Of a stretch of 64,000 nt of DNA, positions 17,524 to 25,250 are shown piece by piece. Source of the DNA: Alphaproteobacteria bacterium (GTDB taxonomy: Bacteria > Pseudomonadota > Alphaproteobacteria > Caulobacterales > Aquidulcibacteraceae). Location: contig JAGWZE010000011.1 in the NCBI GenBank assembly GCA_018969015.1, forward strand, positions 32,282 through 96,281, given 5' to 3'. The translations under genes were made by a program, and so were the position numbers. The notes under the pieces are model-generated. The model was not told the DNA's origin. It did not search any database and saw only the letters and a program-made list of their open reading frames with translations. Position 1 is the stretch's first letter. Every line of letters starts with the position of its first letter.

Positions 17524-17543
17524 CGGCGCCGCAGGCGCCGTCA
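17521..17543. repeat. stop-codon hairpin attached to palindromic element
   Basis: TGACGGCGCC, a 3-base loop, then GGCGCCGTCA: a perfect 10-bp stem whose first three bases are the stop codon of the LLM monooxygenase gene. The same arrangement, with the same preceding GCGGAG, is found at 28147-28169 after gcvPB. No T-run follows. Confidence 0.85.
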
Positions 17544-17575
17544 TCCTGGCCGGCGCCAGCCGGCCGGGATCCAGG
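17540..17575 (+). repeat. palindromic element type A, copy 1
   Basis: GTCATCC at the left, a 12-base stem (ATCCTGGCCGGC, 4-base loop GCCA, GCCGGCCGGGAT) and CCAGG at the right. It directly follows, and shares bases with, the stop-codon hairpin at 17521-17543. Confidence 0.85.
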
Positions 17576-17616
17576 GCCGAAATCCAGTCCCGCTGGAGTA
17601 GGTCGTTGCCATCGCA

Positions 17617-17655
17617 GTCATCCCCGACCGCGCACAGCGCGGTCGGGGATCCAGG
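17617..17655 (+). repeat. palindromic element type A, copy 2
   Basis: GTCATCC, then a perfect 14-bp stem (ATCCCCGACCGCGC, loop ACA, GCGCGGTCGGGGAT) and CCAGG. The inner stem differs from copy 1 while both arms still pair, so base pairing is conserved rather than sequence. Confidence 0.85.
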
Positions 17656-17672
17656 ATCGACGCGGCTAATGC

Positions 17673-17709
17673 CGGATCCTCGGCGCGCCTGCAGCGCGCC
17701 GAGGATGAC
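17673..17709 (-). repeat. palindromic element type A, copy 3 (inverted)
   Basis: Read on the minus strand it is GTCATCC, a perfect 13-bp stem (ATCCTCGGCGCGC, loop TGCAG, GCGCGCCGAGGAT) and CCGG. It lies 17 bp from copy 2 in opposite orientation, between the monooxygenase gene and the convergent alcohol dehydrogenase gene. Confidence 0.85.
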
Positions 17710-17765
17710 GGAGGCGTTGGTGGGCGCCTCGCGTCGTCAGCGCGGGCGCGCGCGCCGTTGCGACC

Positions 17766-18845
17766 TCACCGCCAAGGCTCCACGACGATCTTCACGTCGG
17801 CGTCCGGCCGCGCGAGGCGGGCGAACGCGGCGGGCGTTTCGGCCAACCCCACGCGGGAGGTGACGATCGCCATCGCATCGATGCGGCCTTCGGCGATGTC
17901 GTGCAGGGTGCGCGCGAACTCCTCGGGCGAGTAGCCGAACACGAAGGTGAGCTCGAGCTCCTTGTTGATGGCGAGGGAGGGCTCGATGCGGTCGGCCTCC
18001 ATGCAGACGCCCGCGACCACGATCTGCGCGCCGGGCGGGGCGCCTTCGATCAGGCTCTGCAGCACGTTGGGCGCGCCCACGCACTCGAACACGATCGGAC
18101 GGGCTACCGCGCGGCCCATCATGCGCGCAAGCTGCGCCTCCATGAGAGTCGCCGGCACGCCATAGGCGCCCCAATGCGTATGCGGACTTTCCGTGGCCGG
18201 ATCGACGATCACGTCGGCGCCGAGCACCTCCGCCGCGCGCCGCCGCGTGGGCGAGAAATCCGCCGCGATGACGGGGCCATGCCCGCGGGCCTTGAGCGCG
18301 GCGATCACCGCGAGCCCCACGGGACCGCAACCCACGACGAGGCACGCCGAGCCGGGCTCCAGATGCGCTTTCGCCACCGCATGCGCGCCGACCGCGAAGG
18401 GTTCGGTCATCGCCGCCGCCTCGCTCGAGAGGCCGTTCGGCACCTCGAGCAGCATCGCCTCGGTGAGGATCATCCGCTCCGAATAGCCGCCGGGATAAAG
18501 GTTCGAGTAGCCGATCAGCTCCATGCCGCCGGCCGGATTGATCGCCGCCGGCACGGTGACCACGCGCGTCCCCGCCTTCAGCGTCTTTTGCGTGCCAGGC
18601 CCGTGCTCGAGAATCTCGGCGCTGAACTCGTGGCCGAACACCACGTCCTTGGCGGGATCGAGCCCCATGCCGCCGCCGGCGCGCTTGCCGAGCTCGACCA
18701 TGCGATCCAGATGGTGCACGGCGTGCAGGTCCGAGCCGCAGATGCCGCAGGCGAGCGTCTTCACCCGCACCTGGCCCGTCGAAAGCGGCTGTTCCTCGAT
18801 CTCCTCGCACACGATCGTCGGTCCGCGGCGGATGGCGGCGCGCAT
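17766..18845 (-). CDS. zinc-dependent alcohol dehydrogenase, MDR superfamily
   Basis: 359-residue medium-chain dehydrogenase. Catalytic zinc ligands are C36 in GICGSDLH and H72-E73 in GHEF. The NAD(P) site is VVGCGPVGL near 170. The four-cysteine structural zinc lobe is missing: the region after GHEF has no cysteines. Start ATG 18845 is set by GGGAGGA just upstream, although the frame is open further upstream. It is a single-gene unit, convergent with the monooxygenase gene across an intergenic region with three palindromic elements. Substrate unknown (secondary alcohol or threonine/sorbitol-type enzymes are relatives). Confidence 0.9.
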   Translation of the reverse strand: MRAAIRRGPTIVCEEIEEQPLSTGQVRVKTLACGICGSDLHAVHHLDRMVELGKRAGGGMGLDPAKDVVFGHEFSAEILEHGPGTQKTLKAGTRVVTVPAAINPAGGMELIGYSNLYPGGYSERMILTEAMLLEVPNGLSSEAAAMTEPFAVGAHAVAKAHLEPGSACLVVGCGPVGLAVIAALKARGHGPVIAADFSPTRRRAAEVLGADVIVDPATESPHTHWGAYGVPATLMEAQLARMMGRAVARPIVFECVGAPNVLQSLIEGAPPGAQIVVAGVCMEADRIEPSLAINKELELTFVFGYSPEEFARTLHDIAEGRIDAMAIVTSRVGLAETPAAFARLARPDADVKIVVEPWR

Positions 18846-19007
18846 GGTGTCCTCCCGGTGTTCGCCGGGCTCTGGCGGCCCGTGACGGGAGCGTATCCCC
18901 CGTGCGCCGGATCGTCGAGGCGGCCGCCACGGCAGGGCGGGCCGCACCTGTCAAATTGTTGAGGCGGCGGACTGGCCGGCGTCAGGGGCGCATGGCACAT
19001 CTTGGCC

Positions 19008-19691
19008 ATGTCACGGCGTATTCTCATCATCGAGGACGACCCGGCGACGCTCGAGTACGTCGCCAAAGGGTTCGAGCAGGAAGGCTGGACCGCCGAACGC
19101 GCCGCGGATGGGCGCGACGGCCTGTTCCTGGCGACGTCCGGCGCCTTCGATCTCGTCATCCTCGATCGGAACCTGCCCGGCATGGACGGTCTGTCCGTGC
19201 TCAAGGCGTTGCGCGCGGCTGGAGGCGAGCAGCCCGTGATCATCCTGTCGGCCGTCGCCCACGTGGACGAGCGCGTGCGCGGCCTGCGCGCGGGCGGCGA
19301 CGACTACATCGTCAAGCCGTTCGCCTTTTCCGAGCTTTCGGCCCGCGCCGACGCGCTCCTGCGTCGCAAAAGTCCCGCCGCCGCGCAGACGACGCTGTCC
19401 TGCGGCGCGCTCTCGATGGACCTCGTCACCCGTCGCGTCACGCGCGCGGGCCGTGCGCTGGATCTGCTCCCGCGCGAATTCAAGCTTCTGGAGTATCTGC
19501 TCCGCCACAAGGACCAGATCGTCACCCGCACGATGCTCCTCGAAGGGGTGTGGGACTACCGGTTCGATCCGCACACGAACATCATCGACACCCATGTCAG
19601 CCGTCTGCGCAAGAAGCTCGAAGAGGGCTTCGACCAGCCCTTGCTGCACACGGTCCGCGGCGTCGGCTATCGCCTCTCGGAGACGCCCTGA
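19008..19691 (+). CDS. OmpR/PhoB-type response regulator
   Basis: 227 residues. The receiver domain has acidic pair E10-D11-D12 (IIEDDP), phosphoacceptor D53 (LDRNLPGMDG) and the conserved Lys in IVKPF. The C-terminal winged helix (about 130-225) carries LLPREFKLLEYLLRH, RTMLLEGVWDY and the recognition block HVSRLRKKL, ending VRGVGYRL. I use ATG 19008; a TTG two codons earlier is less likely. The cognate sensor kinase gene follows after 39 bp. Targets unknown; the small secreted protein gene just beyond is a candidate. Confidence 0.93.
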   Translation: MSRRILIIEDDPATLEYVAKGFEQEGWTAERAADGRDGLFLATSGAFDLVILDRNLPGMDGLSVLKALRAAGGEQPVIILSAVAHVDERVRGLRAGGDDYIVKPFAFSELSARADALLRRKSPAAAQTTLSCGALSMDLVTRRVTRAGRALDLLPREFKLLEYLLRHKDQIVTRTMLLEGVWDYRFDPHTNIIDTHVSRLRKKLEEGFDQPLLHTVRGVGYRLSETP

Positions 19692-19730
19692 GGTGCGCCG
19701 CCGTAAGCCGCGCTGCGCGAGGCGCTCGCC

Positions 19731-21107
19731 ATGATCGCGACGCTGGCGGCGCGCGTGCGCGCCAATCCCGTGGCGCCGTTCGCGATCGTCGCCGTGATGG
19801 TCATCGCGCTCGTGTGCGCCGCCGCGTTCACGCTCGTCGATCGCCGGTTCGAGCGCATCCTTGACGCCCGCGACGCGCGCGCGGCCGAGCTGGAGCTGCG
19901 CGTCCTGCGCGACATCGACCGCGCCGAGGGGCGCGCCGGGCTCGAACGTGCGCTCGCTCGCCGCGTCGACGCCTTCGGCTCCGACGTGGAGGTCTATGCG
20001 CTCGCCGATCCGCAGGGGCAGGTGCTTGCCGGCTCCATCGATTATCCGATCGGCTTCGTGCCCGACGGCGCGTGGCGCCCGTACTACGACGTCGACGATC
20101 CGGACGAGCCCGTCGGCTACGCCCGCGCCACCCGCCTGCGGGATGGCGCGCTGCTTCTCGCCGGCGTCGATTTCAGCGATCGTGCGAGCGCCCGCGCCGC
20201 GCTCACGCAGGCGTTCATGCTGGCGCTCGCCGCGGTGCTCGCGGCCGCCTTCGCCGTCGGCGCCCTCCTCAATCGCCTGATCCTCGCGCGCATCGATCAG
20301 GTGGTGGCGACGACGCAGCGCATCATGAAGGGCGACCTCGACGAGCGCGTGCCGACGACCGCCTCCGGCGGGGCGTTCGATCATCTCGCCGGCGCGCTGA
20401 ACGCCATGCTCGATCGCATCGCCGCGCTCATCACCCAAATGCGCGCCGTCACCGACGCCATCGCGCACGATCTGCGCCTGCCGCTTCAGCGCGTGCGCAG
20501 CGGATTGGAGCGCGCCGCGACGCAGGACGACGCCGAAACCATGCGCACCGCGATCGGCGCGGCGATGGGCGAGGCCGACGAGGCGCTGGCGACGTTCGAT
20601 CTGCTTCTGGGAATCGCTCGCGCGCAATCGGGCGTGGGGCGCGACAGTTTCGCGCCGGTCGCGCTGGCGACGCTGATCGAGGACGTCGCCGAGGTGTTCG
20701 GTCCGTATGCGGAGGAGGCCGGCGTCACGCTTGTCGCGCAGCCGGTGGACATCACGGCGGAGGGCAACTCGGTCCTCCTGCGCCAGGCGCTCGGCAATCT
20801 CGTGCACAACGCCGTCAAATATGTCGGGGCGGGCGGCCACGTCACGCTGTCGGCGCGCGCGGGCGAAGACGGCATCGACCTCGTCGTCCAGGATGACGGC
20901 CCGGGCATTCCGGCGGAGTTCCGCGACGCCGTCGTGCAACCGTTTGGGCGTTTGGAGCGCGACGCCAAGGCGGACGGGAAGGGGCTGGGCCTCGCCTTCG
21001 TGCAGGCCTGCGCCAAGCTGCATGGCGGCGCCCTGATCCTCGCGCCCGCCGAGCCGGGCCTGCGCGCGATCCTGCGGCTGCCACGAAGAGCGCGCCCGCC
21101 GGAGTGA
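19731..21107 (+). CDS. membrane sensor histidine kinase
   Basis: 458 residues. Two membrane helices (about 17-38 and 163-185) flank a periplasmic sensor domain of about 120 residues rich in Asp and Arg. HAMP linker near 185-235. The dimerisation/phosphoacceptor motif AIAHDLRLPL has H246. The ATPase domain has N box LGNLVHNAVKY, G1 DDGPGIP and G2 GKGLGLAFV. The kinase is complete and should be active. It follows the response regulator gene with 39 bp spacing, and a terminator overlaps its stop codon. The signal is unknown. Confidence 0.93.
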   Translation: MIATLAARVRANPVAPFAIVAVMVIALVCAAAFTLVDRRFERILDARDARAAELELRVLRDIDRAEGRAGLERALARRVDAFGSDVEVYALADPQGQVLAGSIDYPIGFVPDGAWRPYYDVDDPDEPVGYARATRLRDGALLLAGVDFSDRASARAALTQAFMLALAAVLAAAFAVGALLNRLILARIDQVVATTQRIMKGDLDERVPTTASGGAFDHLAGALNAMLDRIAALITQMRAVTDAIAHDLRLPLQRVRSGLERAATQDDAETMRTAIGAAMGEADEALATFDLLLGIARAQSGVGRDSFAPVALATLIEDVAEVFGPYAEEAGVTLVAQPVDITAEGNSVLLRQALGNLVHNAVKYVGAGGHVTLSARAGEDGIDLVVQDDGPGIPAEFRDAVVQPFGRLERDAKADGKGLGLAFVQACAKLHGGALILAPAEPGLRAILRLPRRARPPE

Positions 21108-21126
21108 ACCGACGGGCGCTTTTTTA
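21092..21126 (+). terminator. intrinsic terminator of the two-component operon
   Basis: GCGCCCG and CGGGCGC form a 7-bp stem with a 14-base loop, followed by a run of seven T. The stop codon of the kinase gene (21105-21107) lies in the loop. Confidence 0.85.
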
Positions 21127-21194
21127 CTCGGGGGGTGGGGCTGTGGCTGGAGCGGAGCGGGGCCCGTCAGGCGTCGCCGACGGGCCCTGACCGG

Positions 21195-21434
21195 TCAGGA
21201 CTTCTTGGGTTCCGGCGCCTTGGTCCCTTCGGTCTTCGCCGGGGCGGCCTTGGCGTGCTTTTCGCCCGTGTGGCGCTTCTTCGACTTCATCACGTGGGTC
21301 TTGCCCGCGTCGGCCGGCTTGGCCTGCTCGGTCGCGGCCGGGGTGGAGGGCGCGGCGGCCGGCGGCGCAGCGAAGGCGGCCGGGGCGGCGGCGAGCGTCA
21401 CGGCGGCGAGGACGGCGGCGAGAGTGCGGCTCAT
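21195..21434 (-). CDS. small secreted Lys/Ala/Pro-rich protein
   Basis: 79 residues. A clear signal peptide (about residues 1-22, ending AFA) precedes a mature segment made almost only of Ala, Pro, Lys, Thr and Glu, with a basic patch KSKKRHTGEKH. No fold or cysteines; it is probably disordered in the periplasm. The composition recalls acid-shock-type periplasmic proteins, but I see no diagnostic repeat. Start ATG 21434 has a good AGGAGA site. It lies just past, and convergent with, the OmpR-type regulator/kinase operon, so it is a possible target of that system (inference). Confidence 0.75.
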   Translation of the reverse strand: MSRTLAAVLAAVTLAAAPAAFAAPPAAAPSTPAATEQAKPADAGKTHVMKSKKRHTGEKHAKAAPAKTEGTKAPEPKKS

Positions 21435-21574
21435 GGATGGATCTCCTTTGGCTGTCGGCGTCCCGCGCCGACCCCTGCACCATGCCCCCGGCGCCTGGAC
21501 CCTTCGTGGCCCGATCCTTACACCTGTGTGAGCCTCGGCGAGGCCGAGGGGGAGGCCAAAGGGGGAGGCTTGTC

Positions 21575-22114
21575 ATGACCGCAGCTCCGCATCCCGCGCT
21601 GCGCATGTGGCGCGAGACCGATCTGCCCCACTTCCAGGCGCTGCACGCCGATCCCGACGTCGCGCGCTGGCTCGGTGGGCCGCTCGACGCCGCCGTCGCC
21701 GAAGGGCTGTTCCGCTTCTATGTCGAGACGATCGAGCGCCAGGGCTGGGGCATGTGGGCCGTGCAGGACGAGGCGGGCGCGCTCGTCGGCGCGGCGGGCC
21801 TGCAGCCGGTGCGCGCGGGGCTCCCGTCGGCGCCCGGCCTCGAAGCGTCGTGGCGCCTGCTGCCCCGGGCGCGCGGGCGCGGGCTCGTCACGCAGAGCAT
21901 GCGCGCGGTGCTGAAGGATGCGTTCGCGCGGCTCGACGCGGAGGAGATCGTCACGTTCACGGCCGCAGTGAACCTGCGTTCGCAGGCCGTGATGCAGCGG
22001 CTCGGCTTCGTGCGGGACGCCGCGCGCGATTTCGATCATCCCGCGCTGCCGCAAGGCCACGAGCTGCGGCGCCACGTGTTCTTCTTCACGCAGCGCCGCG
22101 ACTGGGTGGATTAG
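21575..22114 (+). CDS. GNAT N-acetyltransferase (RimJ/RimL type)
   Basis: 179-residue acetyltransferase of the RimJ/RimL branch. The start of the domain (LRMWRETDLPHFQAL, WLGG) and the acetyl-CoA loop region (RLLPRARGRGLVTQSMRAVL) are visible, followed by FTAAVNLRSQAVMQRLGFVRD, the family's typical N..S..VM..LGF block. ATG 21575 is chosen for its GGGGGAGG site. The substrate could be a ribosomal protein, amino acid or other amine. Convergent with the SDR gene; 3 bp separate the stops. Confidence 0.9.
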   Translation: MTAAPHPALRMWRETDLPHFQALHADPDVARWLGGPLDAAVAEGLFRFYVETIERQGWGMWAVQDEAGALVGAAGLQPVRAGLPSAPGLEASWRLLPRARGRGLVTQSMRAVLKDAFARLDAEEIVTFTAAVNLRSQAVMQRLGFVRDAARDFDHPALPQGHELRRHVFFFTQRRDWVD

Positions 22115-22117
22115 CCC

Positions 22118-23014
22118 TCAAACCGTGCGCTTCGCCCGGTCCTTGGCGTTCTGCGCCTGGATCGCGTCGCGCGCGGCCTTCCAGGCATCGTCCGTCCACG
22201 AGCGCAGCCCGGAGAAGTTGCCGCCGCTCGACTGATACTCCGCGCCGTCGATCGCGATCGTCTGGCCGTTCACGTACTCCGCGCCCGGGCCCATCAGGAA
22301 CACCGCAAGATTGCAGAGCTCGTGCATGTGACCGACGCGGCCCATCGGGTTGCGCGACATGTCCGAATAGGCGTCGCCGCCCGAGGTTGGGTTCAGGCGC
22401 TTGGACATGCCTTCGGTCGGGAATGGGCCCGGCGCGATCGCGTTGAAGCGGATGCCATAGCGCGACCACTCCACCGCCAGCGATTGCGTCATCGCGTTGA
22501 CGCCGGCCTTCGACATCGCCGAGGGCACCACGAACGGCGAACCGTTCCATACCCACGTCGTCAGGATCGAGATCACGTTGCCCTTGATCCCCTGGTCGAT
22601 CCAGCGCTTGCCGACATCGAGCGTGGTGTAGAACGTGCCGTGGAAGACGATGTTGGCGATGGCGTCGAAGCCGCGCGTGGACAGGTCTTCCGTGCGGCTG
22701 ATGAAGTTGCCCGCCGCGTTGTTGACGAGCCCCGTCACCGCCCCGCCGGCCCAGGACTGGTCCACCGCATCCTTGATCGCGTCGGGCACGCGGATGTCGC
22801 ACGCCACGGGCGTCACCGTGCCGCCATGCTTGCCCATCAGCTCGTCGGCGGTCTCCTTCAGCACGTCGCCGCGCCGGCCCCAGATCACTACATCGGCGCC
22901 CAGATGCAGGAACGCTTCCGCCATCTCCTTGCCGAGCCCGGTGCCGCCCCCGGTGACGAGGATCTTCTGGCCCTTCATCAGGCCCGGTTTGAACATCAGC
23001 TGCGACGCGTCCAT
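22118..23014 (-). CDS. 2,4-dienoyl-CoA reductase-like SDR
   Basis: 298-residue short-chain dehydrogenase. The cofactor motif TGGGTGLG lies near 22, NNAAG near 93 and the active-site Lys in PSAMSKAGVNAM. The blocks SLAVEWSRYGIRFNAIAPGP and the Lys position match dienoyl-CoA reductases (DECR), which reduce 2,4-dienoyl-CoA during breakdown of unsaturated fatty acids. The usual YxxxK Tyr is absent, as in DECR, and the Tyr that DECR uses upstream appears to be Trp here (TTWVWNGS), so activity is uncertain. Start ATG 23014 has AGGAGGAG. An ECH1-like isomerase gene at 50 kb could act in the same pathway. Confidence 0.88.
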   Translation of the reverse strand: MDASQLMFKPGLMKGQKILVTGGGTGLGKEMAEAFLHLGADVVIWGRRGDVLKETADELMGKHGGTVTPVACDIRVPDAIKDAVDQSWAGGAVTGLVNNAAGNFISRTEDLSTRGFDAIANIVFHGTFYTTLDVGKRWIDQGIKGNVISILTTWVWNGSPFVVPSAMSKAGVNAMTQSLAVEWSRYGIRFNAIAPGPFPTEGMSKRLNPTSGGDAYSDMSRNPMGRVGHMHELCNLAVFLMGPGAEYVNGQTIAIDGAEYQSSGGNFSGLRSWTDDAWKAARDAIQAQNAKDRAKRTV

Positions 23015-23099
23015 GGCGCTCCTCCTGTTTGGTCCGCACCATACCGCCGCCGGGGCCAAAGCAAATCCCGACGCGGGGTGAGGCGGCGCCATCCTCTCC

Positions 23100-23141
23100 G
23101 TCAGTCCGGGGCGCGCGGAACGCGCGAACCCGGAACCCGGG
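23100..23141 (+). repeat. palindromic element type B, copy 1
   Basis: GTCAGTCCGGGG, inner stem GCGCG/CGCGC with a 5-base loop, then CCCGGAACCCGG. It resembles type A in outline (GTCA..CC at one end, ..CC at the other) but carries GAACCCGGAACCC on the right. Confidence 0.65.
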
Positions 23142-23220
23142 GGACTGGGGGACTGGGGACTAGGCCCGCCTGCGGTGGCGCTGCGCGTCACGATCTGCGG
23201 TGTCGCCGGCTCAGGTGGCC

Positions 23221-23261
23221 CCTGGGTTCCGGGTTCGGCCTACGGCCGCCCCGGAATGACG
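23221..23261 (-). repeat. palindromic element type B, copy 2 (inverted)
   Basis: On the minus strand it reads GTCATTCCGGGGC, inner stem GGCCG/CGGCC (loop TA), then GAACCCGGAACCCAGG. Same family as the copy at 23100 in opposite orientation. Confidence 0.65.
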
Positions 23262-23445
23262 GCGCGCTTTGATCCTCGTAGGCGCTGACCTTGGAGGGAG
23301 AGCAGGCCGGCGCCTCATCCACAGGCGCCGCGCCCGCAGCCCCGCGTGCGCTGTGCGGCGGGCGTTGACTTCGCCCCCCTCGCACAGCACTTCTCGCCTT
23401 AACGTTTGGAGCCGACGCGAGTCGCCCCCAAAGCGGTCAGACAGA

Positions 23446-23675
23446 CGAACCCCGCGGGAGAGCGCGTCGGCCGGCCGGTCAATGGTCAGGCTTTGGACGC
23501 CCCCGAAGGAGCAACCGCCCCGGAAACTCTCAGGGAGCCGGACCGCGGGGGGATGAACACGCTGGAGAGCGTCGCCGCGTTCGCGTGGCGGCCGCCGAAG
23601 GAGCAGCCGGAGCGGGTCGTTTCCGAAGGGAACGGGCGCCGGCCAATCTCTCAGGCCCATGGACAGCGGGGGCGT
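23446..23675 (+). ncRNA. tandem glycine riboswitch
   Basis: Two glycine aptamers in series ahead of gcvT. The first (about 23450-23548) has CGGGAGAGC, the central CCCCGAAGGAGC and ACTCTCAGG..CCGGACCG. The second (about 23558-23672) has GCTGGAGAGC, CCGCCGAAGGAGC, a CCGAAGGGAAC arm and ATCTCTCAGGCCCATGGACAGC. GAGAG pairing with CTCTC and the conserved GAAGGAGC and GGAC closing strands are family hallmarks. The outer stems close by CCGCGG/CCGCGG and CGCTG/CAGCG. It ends about 45 bp before gcvT. Glycine binding is expected to turn on the operon; no clear terminator hairpin follows, so control may be at translation. Confidence 0.93.
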
Positions 23676-23718
23676 GCGGCGCGTTCAGGCGCCGTGACGC
23701 GTCGAATCCGGGGTCCTG

Positions 23719-24879
23719 ATGTTGAACGACGAACTCAAGAAGCTGCCACTGGACGCCGTGCATCGCGCGTCGGGGGCGAAGTTCGGCGCGTTCGCCGGCT
23801 ACGACATGCCGATCCTCTATCCCGAAGGCCTGATGGCCGAGCATGGCTGGACGCGGTCCCAGGCGGGGCTGTTCGACGTCTCGCACATGGGGCCGTGCTT
23901 CCTGACGCTGAAGGACGCCGCGCTCACGGGCGACGCCGCGCACGCCGCGATCGCCGCCGCGATGGAGCGTCTCGTGCCGTCCGACATCGCGGGCCTGAAG
24001 CCCGGCCAGATGCGCTACAGCGTGCTGCTCAACGCCGAGGGCGGCGCGCTCGATGACCTGATGATCGCGCGGCCTGCTGCGCCCGAGCGTCAGGGCATGC
24101 TCTATCTGGTCGTCAACGCCGGTTGCAAAGACCAGGACTGGGCGCTGATCGAGGCTGCGCTGGGCGATGTCGCCACGCTCACGCGAGCCGATGACCGCGC
24201 GCTCCTCGCGCTGCAGGGGCCGGCGGCGGAAGCCGCGCTGGAGCCCCTGCTGCCGGGCGTCGCCGCGATGGCGTTCATGGAGCTCAAGCTGATCGAGACG
24301 GCGCGCTTCGGCCGCACGCTCGTCACCCGCTCCGGCTATACCGGCGAGGACGGCTACGAGATCCTCGTGCATCCCGAGCACGCGGGCGCCTTCGCCGCGG
24401 CGCTCACCGCCGATGCGCGCGTGAAATGGATCGGCCTCGGCGCACGCGACTCTCTGCGCCTGGAAGCTGGGCTTTGCCTCTACGGCCACGATCTCGATCC
24501 GACGATCTCGCCGATCGAAGCGGATCTTTCCTGGATCATCCAGAAGCGGCGCCGCACCGCCGCGGACTTCCCCGGCGCGTCGCGCATTCTCGAAGAGCTG
24601 AAAGCCGGACCGAAGCGCAAGCGCGTCGGCATCCGCCCGAAAGACCGCGCGCCCGCGCGCGAGGGCGTCGAGATTCACGCCGGCGGCCGACGCATCGGCG
24701 TCGTCACCAGCGGCGGCTTCGGCCCCAGCGTCGGCGCCCCCATCTCCATGGGCTATGTCGAGCCCGCGTTCGCAACACCCGGAACCACAATCGAACTCCT
24801 CGTGCGCGGCCAGCCGCGCGCCGCCGAGATCGTCTCTTTGCCCTTCGCACCGCATCGCTACAAAAGGAGCGCATCGTGA
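23719..24879 (+). CDS. gcvT: glycine cleavage system T protein (aminomethyltransferase)
   Basis: Transfers the methylene carbon from the aminomethyl-lipoyl H protein to tetrahydrofolate and releases ammonia. 386 aa, usual length. Seen are [29 protein letters not shown] near 51, [14 protein letters not shown] near 95, [11 protein letters not shown] near 200 and the C-terminal barrel with [17 protein letters not shown]. Start ATG 23719 follows the glycine riboswitch. The stop overlaps the gcvH GTG (GTGA). First gene of gcvT-gcvH-gcvPA-gcvPB. Confidence 0.96.
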   Translation: MLNDELKKLPLDAVHRASGAKFGAFAGYDMPILYPEGLMAEHGWTRSQAGLFDVSHMGPCFLTLKDAALTGDAAHAAIAAAMERLVPSDIAGLKPGQMRYSVLLNAEGGALDDLMIARPAAPERQGMLYLVVNAGCKDQDWALIEAALGDVATLTRADDRALLALQGPAAEAALEPLLPGVAAMAFMELKLIETARFGRTLVTRSGYTGEDGYEILVHPEHAGAFAAALTADARVKWIGLGARDSLRLEAGLCLYGHDLDPTISPIEADLSWIIQKRRRTAADFPGASRILEELKAGPKRKRVGIRPKDRAPAREGVEIHAGGRRIGVVTSGGFGPSVGAPISMGYVEPAFATPGTTIELLVRGQPRAAEIVSLPFAPHRYKRSAS

Positions 24880-25250
24880 TCACGAAATTCACGTCAGACC
24901 ACGAATGGGTGCGCCTTGAAGGCGATGTCGCAATCGTCGGCATCACGTCCTACGCGGCCGAGCAGTTGGGCGACGTCGTCTATGTCGAGCTGCCGGCGAT
25001 CGGCAAAGCGGTGACGCAGGGCGGCGACATGGCCGTCGTCGAGAGCGCGAAGGCCGCGTCCGACGTCTACGCCCCGATCTCGGGCGAGATCGTCGCCGTG
25101 AACGATGACCTCACCGGCAATCCGCAGCTCGTCAATGACGGCGCGGAGGCGCAGGGCTGGTTCTGCAAGATCAAGCCGTCCAACCCCGCCGATCTCGACG
25201 CGCTGATGAGCGCGCAGGAATACCAGGCGTTCCTCGAAGGGAAATCGTGA
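24876..25250 (+). CDS. gcvH: glycine cleavage system H protein
   Basis: Lipoyl carrier that shuttles the aminomethyl group between P, T and L proteins. 124 aa. The lipoyl attachment is K59 in [19 protein letters not shown] at the start and GWFCKI near the end are typical. I chose GTG 24876, which overlaps the gcvT stop and sits behind AAAAGGAG; a much longer upstream frame would run through gcvT. The stop overlaps the next start (TGATG). No L protein gene lies here; lpd is usually shared with other complexes. Confidence 0.96.
   Translation: MITKFTSDHEWVRLEGDVAIVGITSYAAEQLGDVVYVELPAIGKAVTQGGDMAVVESAKAASDVYAPISGEIVAVNDDLTGNPQLVNDGAEAQGWFCKIKPSNPADLDALMSAQEYQAFLEGKS

Larger units (their letters stand above)
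23015..23439. other. intergenic region upstream of the glycine riboswitch
   Basis: It holds the start region of the SDR gene, two type B palindromic elements (23100-23141 and 23221-23261) and a short G-rich tandem repeat (GGGGGACT-like units, about 23137-23163). A possible -35 (TTGACT, 23365-23370) has only a weak -10 17 bp later. I see no gene in it. Confidence 0.6.

Noticed and set aside
23137..23163. GGGGGACT tandem repeat as a microsatellite-type switch
   Set aside because: Only about three imperfect units in an intergenic region, not in a promoter or gene, so I see no basis for a function.
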